From positions 1-64,000 of the forward strand of contig CALHYX010000005.1 in NCBI GenBank assembly GCA_938041035.1: a stretch of 64,000 bases of DNA, in the 5' to 3' direction. The stretch is from an uncultured Acidimicrobiales bacterium (GTDB lineage Bacteria; Actinomycetota; Acidimicrobiia; Acidimicrobiales; SHLQ01). This document shows, piece after piece, positions 54,572 through 62,632 of this stretch; the first letter of the stretch is position 1; every line of letters begins with the position of its first letter. The notes beneath the pieces are model-generated. The model saw nothing but the letters and a program-made list of their open reading frames with translations, was not told the DNA's origin and did not search any database. The position numbers and the translations under genes were made by a program.

Positions 54572-55525
54572 CTAGCTCGTTTCTGGCAGGAGGGCAGCTC
54601 CGATTGCGCCGGAACCATCCCCAAGGGCGGCCCACACTACGGGAATCTGCATATCCGCGAACGTCGTGGAGGCCACTTCGTCCTCGATTGCCTGTCGGAA
54701 CGAGTCACCCATTCGATTAGCCATTCCGCCGCCGAGAACGACCGCCTCGATGTCGACGATGACGGTCACATTGACCACCGCCGCCGCGAGGGCGTGCGCC
54801 GCCTGGGCCAGGAGCCGCTGGGCGACCGGGTCCTCGTCTTCGAGTAGGGCCGCCTCCCACACCGACGACTTCATCCGCTTCTCACCGGCCCGTTCGACGA
54901 GCGTGGTGGCCGTGCCGGCGGCGTGGGCCTCCCGGGCCCGCTGTTCGAGCGATGCCCGCCCCGCGTACGCCTCGAGGTGGCCCAGGCGGCCGCAACCGCA
55001 TTCGGCGCCGTCCTGCACCACGATCATGTGGCCGATCTCGCCGGCCAGCCCGCGGGGTCCGTGGCGCAACCTGCCGTCGAGGACGAGCCCTCCGCCCACC
55101 CCGGTGCCCACAAACATCCCGAGCAGGTTCTGATAGTCGGCGCCGGCGCCGAGGCGGGCTTCGGCGAGGGTGGCGACGTTGACGTCGTTGTCGACCCAAA
55201 CCGGCTGGTCGAGCAGTTCGGTGAGCCGGCCGCGCACGTCGACCGGTTCGTCCTCCCACTCGGCGAGGTTGGGGGGCGCGGCGAGCGTCCCCCGGGTGGG
55301 GTTGACGACCCCGGGCATTCCAACGCCGATGCCGGTGGCCGCGCCGTCGGGGTCGATGGTGCGCACCTGTCCGGCGATGGCTTCGAGGATGGCGGCGGCG
55401 CCACCGGACTTCGGGGTGGAGCGTTTGATCGTCTCGGTCACCTCGCCGTCGCGCAACGCAACGGTGAGGATCTTGGTCCCGCCGACATCAACCCCGACCG
55501 AAAAACCAGAGGTCGGTGGGGGCAT
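54572..55525 (-). CDS. ROK-family sugar kinase (glucokinase-like)
   Basis: A 317-residue kinase. ATP-binding GVDVGGTKIL is at the N-terminus; the substrate loop GLAGEIGHMIV and the zinc-binding CGCGRLGHLEAYAG with a conserved GH are present, as is VDNDVNVATLAEARLGAG. This fits ROK glucokinases. Neighbouring polyphosphate kinase could hint at polyphosphate-dependent glucokinase, but the characteristic motifs of that group were not checked. It overlaps the next small gene by one base (TGATG). Confidence 0.87.
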   Translation of the reverse strand: MPPPTSGFSVGVDVGGTKILTVALRDGEVTETIKRSTPKSGGAAAILEAIAGQVRTIDPDGAATGIGVGMPGVVNPTRGTLAAPPNLAEWEDEPVDVRGRLTELLDQPVWVDNDVNVATLAEARLGAGADYQNLLGMFVGTGVGGGLVLDGRLRHGPRGLAGEIGHMIVVQDGAECGCGRLGHLEAYAGRASLEQRAREAHAAGTATTLVERAGEKRMKSSVWEAALLEDEDPVAQRLLAQAAHALAAAVVNVTVIVDIEAVVLGGGMANRMGDSFRQAIEDEVASTTFADMQIPVVWAALGDGSGAIGAALLPETS

Positions 55526-55806
55526 CAGGCGTCGCTGGTCTCGTCCTCGGTGTACCCGAGGTCCCAGTCGAGGCGGAAGTTCTCGCGCTCGGCGTCGCGC
55601 TCGACGCGGGCCCGGTTACGACGAAACTGAGGATCGTGGGGCGGCAACAACAGCAGGCGGGCGTTGACCCGATCGCGGAAACCGTCGATCAGCGCGGTCT
55701 CGCCGTACTCGCCGCGAATCTCCCAGTGGGGCGCGGTCGGGCCGAGATAGATGATCCGGACGTGGGCGACCGGCTTTTCTGTTTCTTCGACGGCGGTATC
55801 CGACAT
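55525..55806 (-). CDS. Small conserved-looking protein (93 aa), unknown
   Basis: A 93-residue soluble protein starting MSDTAVEETEKPVAHVRIIYLGP, with the central VHWEIRGEYGE-like segment (APHWEIRGEYGETALIDGF) and a charged C-terminus. No motif is recognised. It is upstream of the ROK kinase and overlaps it by one base, implying coupled translation, so a role beside the kinase is possible. Good Shine-Dalgarno-like GGAGTCC precedes the ATG. Confidence 0.65.
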   Translation of the reverse strand: MSDTAVEETEKPVAHVRIIYLGPTAPHWEIRGEYGETALIDGFRDRVNARLLLLPPHDPQFRRNRARVERDAERENFRLDWDLGYTEDETSDA

Positions 55807-55860
55807 GGGGACTCCTGATGAGACGGGCGTCCGCGAGTGTAGTGGCCCCGGACGCGTAAA

Positions 55861-55890
55861 CCGGCGGCGATGGAGGGGTATCGCCGCCGG
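55861..55890 (-). terminator. Strong hairpin between whiB and the small gene
   Basis: CCGGCGGCGAT (55861-55871) pairs perfectly with ATCGCCGCCGG (55880-55890), an 11-base stem with an 8-base loop. On the minus strand it lies 47 bases beyond the whiB stop and is followed by TTTA, so it is a plausible whiB terminator with a weak U-tract. CCCCGTACGGGG at 55922-55933, just beyond the whiB stop, may contribute. Confidence 0.5.
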
Positions 55891-55936
55891 TCACGGGCGT
55901 TAGATCTGTAGGTTGTTTCGCCCCCGTACGGGGTGC

Positions 55937-56206
55937 TTAGGCCGATTCTGGCACTTCGGTGGCCGCTTCGACAACCAGGCTGGCGGCGCGGCGCTTCTTG
56001 AGGATGCGGCGGCGTTCCCGTTCAGAGCAGCCACCCCAGACGCCGTGGTCGATGCGATTGCGCAGTGCGTACTCCAGGCAGCCTTCCTTTACCGGGCATC
56101 CCTTGCAGATGCGTTGGGCGCGGATTACGCCGACGCCATCGTTGGGGAAGAACAGCGAGGGGTTCTTCTCCGCACATTTTCCGTTTGCCATCCAACTGGT
56201 ATCCAT
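55937..56206 (-). CDS. WhiB-family Fe-S transcriptional regulator
   Basis: An 89-residue WhiB-like protein. The four cluster cysteines are C11, C34, C37 and C43 (ICKGCPVKEGC), followed by the tryptophan turn GVWGG and a basic C-terminus SERERRRILKKRRAA for DNA contact. It would bind a [4Fe-4S] cluster sensitive to O2 or NO and act with the primary sigma factor. It is encoded alone, with 241 bases upstream before the anti-sigma gene that hold the promoter. Confidence 0.93.
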   Translation of the reverse strand: MDTSWMANGKCAEKNPSLFFPNDGVGVIRAQRICKGCPVKEGCLEYALRNRIDHGVWGGCSERERRRILKKRRAASLVVEAATEVPESA

Positions 56207-56447
56207 GAGGACCTCCCGGCCTTACGTACTGGCTAATACGCCCAGATCGCCCGGAAAGTTCCCGTAAAAGCCCGATCTTCACAAGAACGGCAACTATCGC
56301 TACGCTTCGCGAACACAGCACTACTCAACGTGGCGAACCGAGTAAGACATCGTGCAGATTTGTGCGGTTCGAGGCACCGGGCTCACGTGAACATCAGCAC
56401 CGGGTTCATCTCGGTTGCCAGCCGGCGTCTCCGCCCGCTCGCCGACG

Positions 56448-57308
56448 TCAGGCAACCAGGTCCCAGAGCTTGCCGGCTCCGTCGCCAAACCGGCCCCAGA
56501 AGCTCTGTGGGGGGTCGGGAAGACCGTCGGTCATCTTCATCGCCATATCGACGTCGGCGGCACTGGAGACGACCGTGTAGACCACGCCGTCCCGCTCGGT
56601 CACGAACACCTCGGCGGCATCGGTGCGCACGTGCCAGGCCTCACCGCCATCCATGTCCATGCGATCGGCGGGCCCGAGTCCGTCGACATCGAGGCTGCCG
56701 TGCTCTCGAAACACCGACACGACCGAGGACTCGTCGCCGTACAACACGTGGAGCACATCGGCGCTGCGATAGGCACCCATCATGGGTTCGTCGACCACCG
56801 AGCCGAGGTCGGGCATGTCGTCCATGTCGTCCATGTCGTCCATGTCGACCGCGGCGTAGACATCGTCGACCGCAGGAGCGGGCATGGCCTCACTCGCCGC
56901 GGCGTGGCGGTCGATGTAACCATCGACCGCCGGCACGATCTTGACCCCGGGCAAACCGGACGCGAAGCCGAGCACCAGAAAGAACACCGCAGCAGCCGAA
57001 ACCACCGACATCGCCCGGCGGCGCCAGCGCCGCGAGTCGAGCGACACGACGGGGGCCAACGGCGCCGAGGAGGCCGGCTCCGCTTCGTCGGCGGGCGGCG
57101 AGGAGACCGTCGGCCGTGCCGCAGGCACGAACTCGAAGTCGGCCGGGATCTCGACGGCGGGCAGGGCGCGAACCCAGTCGCGGGCCTGATCGACCCGGGC
57201 CAACTCGGCGCGCAGCTCCGGCGACGAGTCGAGCTCGGCGCGCAGCGCGTCCGCTTCTTCGGGCGAGAGTTCGCCGTCGAGGTAGGCCGAGAGGCGGTCG
57301 TCGTTCAT
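56448..57308 (-). CDS. Membrane-bound anti-sigma factor
   Basis: A 286-residue protein. The N-terminal 50 residues (LSAYLDGELSPEEADALRAEL) are of the anti-sigma RsiW/RseA-like type but contain no His-x3-Cys-x2-Cys zinc motif. A transmembrane helix follows (SVVSAAAVFFLVLGFASGL), then an extracytoplasmic part with a DM-rich stretch VDMDDMDDMDDMPD. The start ATG overlaps the sigma-factor stop by four bases (ATGA), so it is co-translated with its target. Confidence 0.82.
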   Translation of the reverse strand: MNDDRLSAYLDGELSPEEADALRAELDSSPELRAELARVDQARDWVRALPAVEIPADFEFVPAARPTVSSPPADEAEPASSAPLAPVVSLDSRRWRRRAMSVVSAAAVFFLVLGFASGLPGVKIVPAVDGYIDRHAAASEAMPAPAVDDVYAAVDMDDMDDMDDMPDLGSVVDEPMMGAYRSADVLHVLYGDESSVVSVFREHGSLDVDGLGPADRMDMDGGEAWHVRTDAAEVFVTERDGVVYTVVSSAADVDMAMKMTDGLPDPPQSFWGRFGDGAGKLWDLVA

Positions 57309-57865
57309 CGGAGGTCCTCGAGCAGGTCGCGCAGCTGCAGGCGACCACGGTGGATGCGACTGCGCACCGTTCCGACCGGAACATCGAGCGACTCGGAGAT
57401 CTCCGCGTAGGTGAGTCCCACAACATCGGACAACACGACGGCGGCCCGGTAGTCCAGCGGCAGGGAGCGGATGGCGCTTTGGATGTGGTCGGGCAGCTCC
57501 GCATTGGCCAACGCGATGTCGGCGGCCGGCGCACCCTCGATGACCCGCTCGGGATCGTCGGGCAGCGGCTCGACGGGGCGACGCTTCTCGGCCCGCTTCT
57601 GGTCGAGGAAAACGTTGGTCGTTATGCGGCTCAGCCAACCTTCAAAGTTGCCGGGTTGGTAGTTCGCCAACCCTCGCTGCACTCGCAGTAACACTTCTTG
57701 CACCAAGTCCTGTGTCTCGTCATGGTTTCCGGTCAGCCGGTAGGCCACCGTGTACAGAAAGCGCCCATGGCTCTGAGCGACCTCTTCCCATGTGGGTATC
57801 TTCTCTGTCGGAACAGCGTCATCCACTGGTTTGGGCGGCTCGACGCCGTCGGACTGCTTAACCAT
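57305..57865 (-). CDS. ECF sigma factor (SigE-like)
   Basis: A 186-residue sigma-70 family protein starting MVKQSDGVEPPK at ATG 57865; upstream frame is shadow. Region 2: GRFLYTVAYRLTGNHDETQDLVQEV, with NYQPGNFEGWLSRITTNVFLDQKR; region 4: LPLDYRAAVVLSDVVGLTYAEISESL followed by VPVGTVRSRIHRGR. It is coupled to the anti-sigma gene and preceded by tatA. The upstream region has a matching ECF promoter, so it is probably autoregulated and responds to envelope stress. Confidence 0.9.
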   Translation of the reverse strand: MVKQSDGVEPPKPVDDAVPTEKIPTWEEVAQSHGRFLYTVAYRLTGNHDETQDLVQEVLLRVQRGLANYQPGNFEGWLSRITTNVFLDQKRAEKRRPVEPLPDDPERVIEGAPAADIALANAELPDHIQSAIRSLPLDYRAAVVLSDVVGLTYAEISESLDVPVGTVRSRIHRGRLQLRDLLEDLR

Positions 57866-57884
57866 TGTTTGCACGCACCATCGC

Positions 57885-57911
57885 AACGGAGCCGGCGGCC
57901 GAAAAGTTCCC
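57885..57911 (-). promoter_or_regulatory. ECF-type autoregulatory promoter of the sigma gene
   Basis: On the minus strand GGGAACT (57911-57905) is followed after 17 bases by CGTT (57888-57885). GGAAC-N16/17-CGTT is the established promoter type of actinobacterial and E. coli SigE-like ECF factors. The predicted start would lie about 15 bases upstream of ATG 57865. It sits exactly where an autoregulated sigma operon should have it. Confidence 0.6.
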
Positions 57912-58020
57912 ATCGGCCCCGAGATTTGTCCGCGATGGACCGCCACCGAGCCCAAAACGCGACAAACCATGCGCCAGCGCGGGGGCTAGACGCATGGAAG
58001 CGGACTCGAGAACCGTCAGA

Positions 58021-58176
58021 TCAGACGGTCTCGTCCTCGGCATCATCTTCGGTACCGGCCTTGAATTCCTTCTGCGCCTGTCCGAGTGAACGGGCGAGCT
58101 TCGGAAGCTTGGCGCCACCGAAAAGAAGGAGTACCAGCACCAAGATGATCAGAAGTTCGGGCGCTTGCAGGTTCAT
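58021..58176 (-). CDS. tatA: Sec-independent translocase protein TatA
   Basis: A 51-residue protein too short for most ORF callers: starts MNLQAPELLIILVLVLLLFG, with the transmembrane helix, then GAKLPKLARSLGQAQKEFKA amphipathic helix, and acidic tail EDDAEDETV. The FG-GxKxPxLAxxxG motif is the TatA/E hallmark. It is encoded upstream of the sigma/anti-sigma pair, a variant of the mycobacterial sigE-rseA-htrA-tatB neighbourhood. It works with TatC (not in window) in folded-protein export. Confidence 0.92.
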   Translation of the reverse strand: MNLQAPELLIILVLVLLLFGGAKLPKLARSLGQAQKEFKAGTEDDAEDETV

Positions 58177-58237
58177 GGGAACAGCGTACCGCGCGTTCGG
58201 GGCTATGCGTAGCCGCGAACCACCAGGCGCGGGCGAT

Positions 58238-58534
58238 TCAGGCCGTAACCGACGGTTCCTCGGCCGCAGCCTGCGCGGCCTGGCGCGCCAGCGCCCGTTG
58301 GCGGCGAATGCGGCGCCGTTCGCGCTCGCTCATGCCACCCCAGATCCCGAACTTTTCACCGTTGCGCAGGGCGTATTCGAGGCAGTCGGCCTGCACGACG
58401 CAGCCCCGGCAAACCTCTTTGGCCTCACGGGTGGAGGCTCCTCGTTCCGGGAAGAACAGGTCCGGGTCCACGCCGAGACAGTTCGCCGAGTCCTGCCACT
58501 CTTGATCTTCTACCTCGGCATTGGCGTAACGCAT
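58238..58534 (-). CDS. WhiB-family Fe-S transcriptional regulator (second copy)
   Basis: A 98-residue WhiB-like protein with cluster cysteines C19, C42, C45 and C51 (VCRGCVVQADC), the turn GIWGG and a basic C-terminal tail ERERRRIRRQRALARQ. The N-terminus (EWQDSANCLGVDPDLFFPERG) is closer to WhiB2/WhmD-type septation and developmental regulators than the copy at 55937, though that is by eye. It is transcribed toward tatA with a 61-base gap and is divergent from the LOG gene. Confidence 0.92.
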   Translation of the reverse strand: MRYANAEVEDQEWQDSANCLGVDPDLFFPERGASTREAKEVCRGCVVQADCLEYALRNGEKFGIWGGMSERERRRIRRQRALARQAAQAAAEEPSVTA

Positions 58535-58714
58535 CGTTGCTTTACCCTCTCGTTGAAGTCATCCCGGGAGGACGCTTCTACGTCGACTGATTCCGTGCCG
58601 CGCGCCGCGCGGCTATGGCCCACGGAGTGCCACTGACGTAATTACACCACTGTATTTCGGTGTTTGTCTAGGCCGAGTACAACAAAATATGCCAGAAGTC
58701 GCAATGATGCCTTC

Positions 58715-59845
58715 ATGACCCGCCTCTCCGAGATCGCCGATATCGCCAGCCTGAACGAGGTCCTCGACCGTGCCGGGTCCGGTGACGGGCTCGTTCTGCA
58801 GGGGATCGACCTCCGCCCGATGGCCGATCGCATCACCGCCACAACCTGGTCCGGGGCTGTGTTTCTGGGGTGTCGCATCGACCTCGACGCCGTTACCCAC
58901 GTCATCGACACGGGCGGAGCGGTGTTCCCCCGGTTCGCCGGACTGCCCTACCAACCGTTCCGCGCCGCGCTGTACACGCTGGATGAACTGATGGCGGGGT
59001 ATGACCGCTCCGCCGATTCGCCTCTCGCCGCCACCCTCGACGGCGCCATCTACGCCCACCAGGTCGACTTTCGCAATCGCGGTCAGGCGCTGCCGGTGGT
59101 CGAGGCGCTCGCCCAGCGCATCCACGATCACGCCATCGACGACGCCATACACGAGCTGCTCGCCGGGCACCCGCGGGTCGTGGCGGTCATGGGTGGGCAC
59201 AGCATGCACCGCGACGATCCGGCGTTTGCCGATGTCGCCCGGCTGGGTCGGATGCTGGCGCAGCGGGACTATTTCGTGGTCACCGGTGGCGGCCCCGGCG
59301 CCATGGAAGCCGCCAACCTCGGCGCCTGGATGGCCGACCGTAGCCAAGCCGATCTCGACGCGGCCATCGAACTGCTCGCACCCCATGTGGACTACACGAC
59401 CGCCGAGTATCTCGCCGTCGGCTACGAGGTGCTCGAGCGCTGGCCCGATGGTCGAGACAGCCTGGCGATCCCCACCTGGTTCTACGGCCACGAACCCACC
59501 AACCAGTTCGCGAGCCACATCGCCAAGTACTTCGCCAACTCCATTCGCGAGGACGGTCTGTTGTCGATCGCATCGCACGGCATCGTGTACGCGCCGGGAG
59601 CGGCAGGCACCGTGCAGGAGGTCTTCCAGGAGGCAACGCAGAATCACTACGGCGTGTTCGGCAACGTGAGCCCGATGGTGCTGTTGGGCATCGACCACTG
59701 GTCGGCCGGAGGACGCCTGCCCGTCATGCCGTTGCTCGAGGCCCTGGCCGGCGATCGGCAGTACGCCTCAATGATCACCTGCACCGACGACGTCGCCGCC
59801 GCGGTCGACTTTCTCGACCAGCACCCGCCGGTGCCGTACCGGTAG
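58715..59845 (+). CDS. LOG-family/Rossmann nucleotide-binding protein
   Basis: A 376-residue protein beginning MTRLSEIADIASLNEV at ATG 58715. The core has VVAVMGGHSM, VVTGGGPGAMEAANLGAW and a PGAAGTVQEVFQEA segment in place of the PGGxGTxxE of LOG (cytokinin-activating phosphoribohydrolase) proteins. It is much longer than classical LOG (about 190), with an extra N-terminal domain of unknown role. Enzymatic activity on nucleotide 5'-monophosphates is possible but unproven. Confidence 0.78.
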   Translation: MTRLSEIADIASLNEVLDRAGSGDGLVLQGIDLRPMADRITATTWSGAVFLGCRIDLDAVTHVIDTGGAVFPRFAGLPYQPFRAALYTLDELMAGYDRSADSPLAATLDGAIYAHQVDFRNRGQALPVVEALAQRIHDHAIDDAIHELLAGHPRVVAVMGGHSMHRDDPAFADVARLGRMLAQRDYFVVTGGGPGAMEAANLGAWMADRSQADLDAAIELLAPHVDYTTAEYLAVGYEVLERWPDGRDSLAIPTWFYGHEPTNQFASHIAKYFANSIREDGLLSIASHGIVYAPGAAGTVQEVFQEATQNHYGVFGNVSPMVLLGIDHWSAGGRLPVMPLLEALAGDRQYASMITCTDDVAAAVDFLDQHPPVPYR

Positions 59846-59854
59846 GGTCCGACC

Positions 59855-60826
59855 ATGAGCTCCCCGCCGGCCCCACCGCCTTCGGGAACGGTCGCGGATG
59901 TGCTCGCTCAAGCCCCGCCGGCCGAGCACTCTCCCACCCTCATCGACGACGTGCGCGCCGACATCGACGAGGGCCTGGCCCGGGCGTTGCACGGGTGGGA
60001 TCGACCCGGTCCCACGCTGCGGATCACGAAGCGCCGCGCCGAGGTCACCGAGCGGTGCCCCGCCCAGCTGCTCGCCGATGCCGACGGCGTCGAGCTGAGC
60101 GCACCGATCGTCCTCGGCCATCTGCTCGACGCGGCGATGTCGGTGTTGTCGATGAGCGTCGCCGCGCCGTACACGTCGTCGTGGTTCCACGAGCTCGCTC
60201 GCACCGTCAGCGTCGGCGACGACGAGATCGCCCGCTTCTTGAATCGCCTCGACGGACCGGCCGAAAGCGACCTGCGCAACCGCACCGAAACGCGCGCCGC
60301 CGGACTCAAGTCGGTGCTTGGCGACATCACCGCGCTGCCGAGCGTGGCGCAGGACTCCATCGCCGTTCCCTTCGACACCGCCGACGTCGTGCTCACGGGC
60401 CGCATCGACCTCTCGATCGCCGCGGAGCGTCGGGCACTGGTGGAGGTGAAGTCCGGCAAGATGCACCGAAGCCTCTACGCGGAACTCGACCACTACGCCC
60501 TCATCGACGGGCTACGCAACCGCCGGCCGGCCGACCTGGTGATCGGCATCACCCTCGATCCCGAGCCGATCGTGCATTCCTTCCCCATCGACGCGGCGAT
60601 GGTGCAGCGGGCCGCAGCCCGGGTGGTGCGGGCCGCAGAACGGCTGCGCGCCGTCGACGAAGCGGTGCTCGGGCAGCGGTGGCCCCCCACCAGCCCGGGG
60701 GGCCATTGCAGCTGGTGCCCGCTGGCCGACCGGTGCCCCGACATCTCCGACGTCGACCGGGCCGCGGCGGAGGATCGCACCTGGGCCGACGCCGCCGAGG
60801 ACGGCGAGGAGTTGGAGCCGTGGTAG
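59855..60826 (+). CDS. RecB/Cas4-like PD-(D/E)XK nuclease
   Basis: A 323-residue protein with a RecB-like nuclease core near residues 180-210: GRIDLSIAAERRALVEVKSGKM (written here as Asp in GRID, then VEVKSG with the Glu-x-Lys). Four cysteines may hold an Fe-S cluster: Cys in ERCPAQLL and CSWCPLADRCPD at the C-terminus, as in Cas4/AddB. No cas genes or CRISPR are nearby. It starts nine bases after the LOG gene and overlaps the next gene, a degenerate paralogue, by seven bases. Confidence 0.8.
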   Translation: MSSPPAPPPSGTVADVLAQAPPAEHSPTLIDDVRADIDEGLARALHGWDRPGPTLRITKRRAEVTERCPAQLLADADGVELSAPIVLGHLLDAAMSVLSMSVAAPYTSSWFHELARTVSVGDDEIARFLNRLDGPAESDLRNRTETRAAGLKSVLGDITALPSVAQDSIAVPFDTADVVLTGRIDLSIAAERRALVEVKSGKMHRSLYAELDHYALIDGLRNRRPADLVIGITLDPEPIVHSFPIDAAMVQRAAARVVRAAERLRAVDEAVLGQRWPPTSPGGHCSWCPLADRCPDISDVDRAAAEDRTWADAAEDGEELEPW

Positions 60827-61689
60827 CGCCCCTCCCCGACCGCCACGCCGTCGAGAACCTGCTCATCCAGCGCCTCGAACCCGCCGCCATGCGCTGCCCG
60901 GCCGCGCCGTTCCGGGACAAGGAGGCCACGGTCGTGAAGGACTTCGCGGTCCAGCAGGCCGCGACCTGTCCCACCATGGCCGGCACGCCTTCGGAGTGGG
61001 CCCCGATGGATGTGTTCAAGGCGTTCAAGACCCTCGCCAAACTCGCCGCACCGCTGGTCGGCCCCGACACCGCGCCCCGCCCGGCGGTCAGCCGCTACAT
61101 GTCCGACCTGCAAAAGACCCAGGATCCGTCGTGGCTGGCCGAGTTCGTGTTCGACGATTCCGACAAGTTCGACCGGGCGGTGCTTGCGAGCAAGGCCGTG
61201 AGCTGGCTCACCCGGACCCGCGAGGTTCTCGACCTCACCGCCTTTCGCGGCTGGGGTGTGCACGACGCCGTCGAGTGGCGCTACCCCGACCAGGGGTTGA
61301 TCCTGCGCGCCAACCTCGATCTGACCCGACCCGATGGCTCGCCGGTGATGGTCATCCCGTCGGCGCAGATCTCCCAGCTCGACAAGGCCGCCTACATCTT
61401 TCTCGTCGCATCGCTCGGTCGTCGCCACATCGCCGATCGATACGAGGTGGTCGTGCACAACAGTGGACGGGTGCTGCAACTCGACCCGACCCAGGTACTC
61501 GAACGCGGCATCGCGGCGGCGACCGCGGCGGCCGATGCGCTTACGGCGTTCCGCGACGGCGAGGTCGAACTCGCCCGCACGCCGCTGTTCTTCGCCTGCC
61601 GGGACTGCGCGGCGTTCGACTCGTGCGAACCGGGGCAACACCACCTGGCCACCCCCGCCGAATCCTCGGCCGGCATTCGTCTGCGCTGA
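60820..61689 (+). CDS. Degenerate RecB-like nuclease paralogue
   Basis: A 289-residue protein, GTG start at 60820 with GAGGAG eight bases upstream. The region ILRANLDLTRPDGSPVMVIP aligns with GRIDLSIAAERRALVEVKSG of the preceding gene, but the catalytic Glu-x-Lys is replaced by IPSAQ. A C-terminal cysteine cluster CRDCAAFDSC (spacing 2 and 5) with an N-terminal MRCPAAPF mirrors the neighbour's Fe-S-like cysteines. It is likely an inactive partner subunit formed by duplication; a binding role in a heterodimer is inference. Confidence 0.72.
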   Translation: MVAPLPDRHAVENLLIQRLEPAAMRCPAAPFRDKEATVVKDFAVQQAATCPTMAGTPSEWAPMDVFKAFKTLAKLAAPLVGPDTAPRPAVSRYMSDLQKTQDPSWLAEFVFDDSDKFDRAVLASKAVSWLTRTREVLDLTAFRGWGVHDAVEWRYPDQGLILRANLDLTRPDGSPVMVIPSAQISQLDKAAYIFLVASLGRRHIADRYEVVVHNSGRVLQLDPTQVLERGIAAATAAADALTAFRDGEVELARTPLFFACRDCAAFDSCEPGQHHLATPAESSAGIRLR

Positions 61690-61719
61690 GGTTGCCGATC
61701 GGGTGGAGCCCGCGCCGGC

Positions 61720-62517
61720 CTAGCGGCGGCCGCCATCGACGAGGAACTCCTGCGCGGTGCACGCAGCGCCGTCGTCCGCGGCGAGGAACAACACCATCTG
61801 GGCGAACTCCGCCGGGTAGATCCGCCGCTTGATCGCCTGATCGTTCAACGTTCCCTCCTCGCCTTCGGGCGTCCACCACTTGGTGAGCTGCCGTTCGGTG
61901 GCGACCCATCCGGGCAGGACCGTGTTCACCCGTACGTTGTCGGGCCCAAACGTGCGGGCCAGAGTCCGGGTGATGCCTTCGACGCCCGATTTGGCGATCG
62001 CGTAGCCGGGGAAGAAGTCCTCCTGCATCATGTAACTGCTCGACCCGATGTTCACGATCGAGCCGTTGCGGGCTTCGATCATGGCGGGAGCTACCGCCTG
62101 GATGGCGAAGAAGTAGTGGCGCAGATTGGTGTTGAGCCGATCGTCCCAGTACTCCGGGGTCATCTCGTCCCAGGTGTGGCGGTCGTCGCTCGCTGCGTTG
62201 TTGACCAGCACCGTGATCCCTCCGAGGTCGGCCTGGGCTCGGGCGATCATGGCCTGGGTTGCCTCGATATCGACCAGGTCGACCTCATAGAAGCGGGGCT
62301 GATGGCGGGGGCCGGTGCCGGCGAACCGGCTGAGCAGGGCCCGGCCCTTGTCGACGTTGATGTCGGCAAAGGCAACCCGGCTGCCCTGAGCGACAAACTG
62401 CTCGACGATGCCTGCACCGATACCGTCGGCGCCGCCGGTGACCAACACCGTGCGGTCGAGCAGTGACGGATACGAGGCGTAAGTAGAGCGCGGCGCGGCG
62501 GACGAATCGTTCGACAT
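61720..62517 (-). CDS. Short-chain dehydrogenase/reductase (SDR)
   Basis: A 265-residue classical SDR: cofactor motif TGGADGIGAG, Asp after beta-2 (FADINVDKGRAL) suggesting NAD preference, LVNNAASDD, catalytic Ser in NIGSSSYM and YAIAK, and VDGGRR at the end. It is monocistronic, converging with the nuclease pair. Substrate is unknown. Its upstream region ends at the composite REP element at 62573. Confidence 0.88.
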   Translation of the reverse strand: MSNDSSAAPRSTYASYPSLLDRTVLVTGGADGIGAGIVEQFVAQGSRVAFADINVDKGRALLSRFAGTGPRHQPRFYEVDLVDIEATQAMIARAQADLGGITVLVNNAASDDRHTWDEMTPEYWDDRLNTNLRHYFFAIQAVAPAMIEARNGSIVNIGSSSYMMQEDFFPGYAIAKSGVEGITRTLARTFGPDNVRVNTVLPGWVATERQLTKWWTPEGEEGTLNDQAIKRRIYPAEFAQMVLFLAADDGAACTAQEFLVDGGRR

Positions 62518-62572
62518 CGCCAGAAGCTACCCCAAGGGCCAAAGACCGAGCCCAGCGCTCAAATGAACTTGG

Positions 62573-62632
62573 GGGGTCAGACCCCGCCAACCTCAACTTC
62601 CCCTGAGGTTGAGGTCCGTGGGGTCAGACCCC
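62573..62632. repeat. Composite REP pair, copy A
   Basis: Two GGGGTCAGACCCC palindromes (62573-62585 and 62620-62632) enclose a CCTCAAC...GTTGAGG inverted pair. The left flank GCGCTCAAATGAAC is the complement of the GTTCATTTGAGCGC flank found in the 44.7-kb array. The 62620 palindrome is inside the methyltransferase coding sequence and is read as Gly-Ser-Asp-Pro. With copy B at 63423 it brackets the methyltransferase gene. Confidence 0.8.

Noticed and set aside
58613..59698. 361-residue minus-strand frame
   Set aside because: It overlaps the LOG-family gene, whose GGGPGAMEAAN motif is on the plus strand; the reverse frame has no domain.
59855..60826. Cas4 of a CRISPR system
   Set aside because: There is no array, Cas1 or Cas2 in the window, and the neighbour is a degenerate paralogue; a stand-alone RecB-like nuclease is the safer call.
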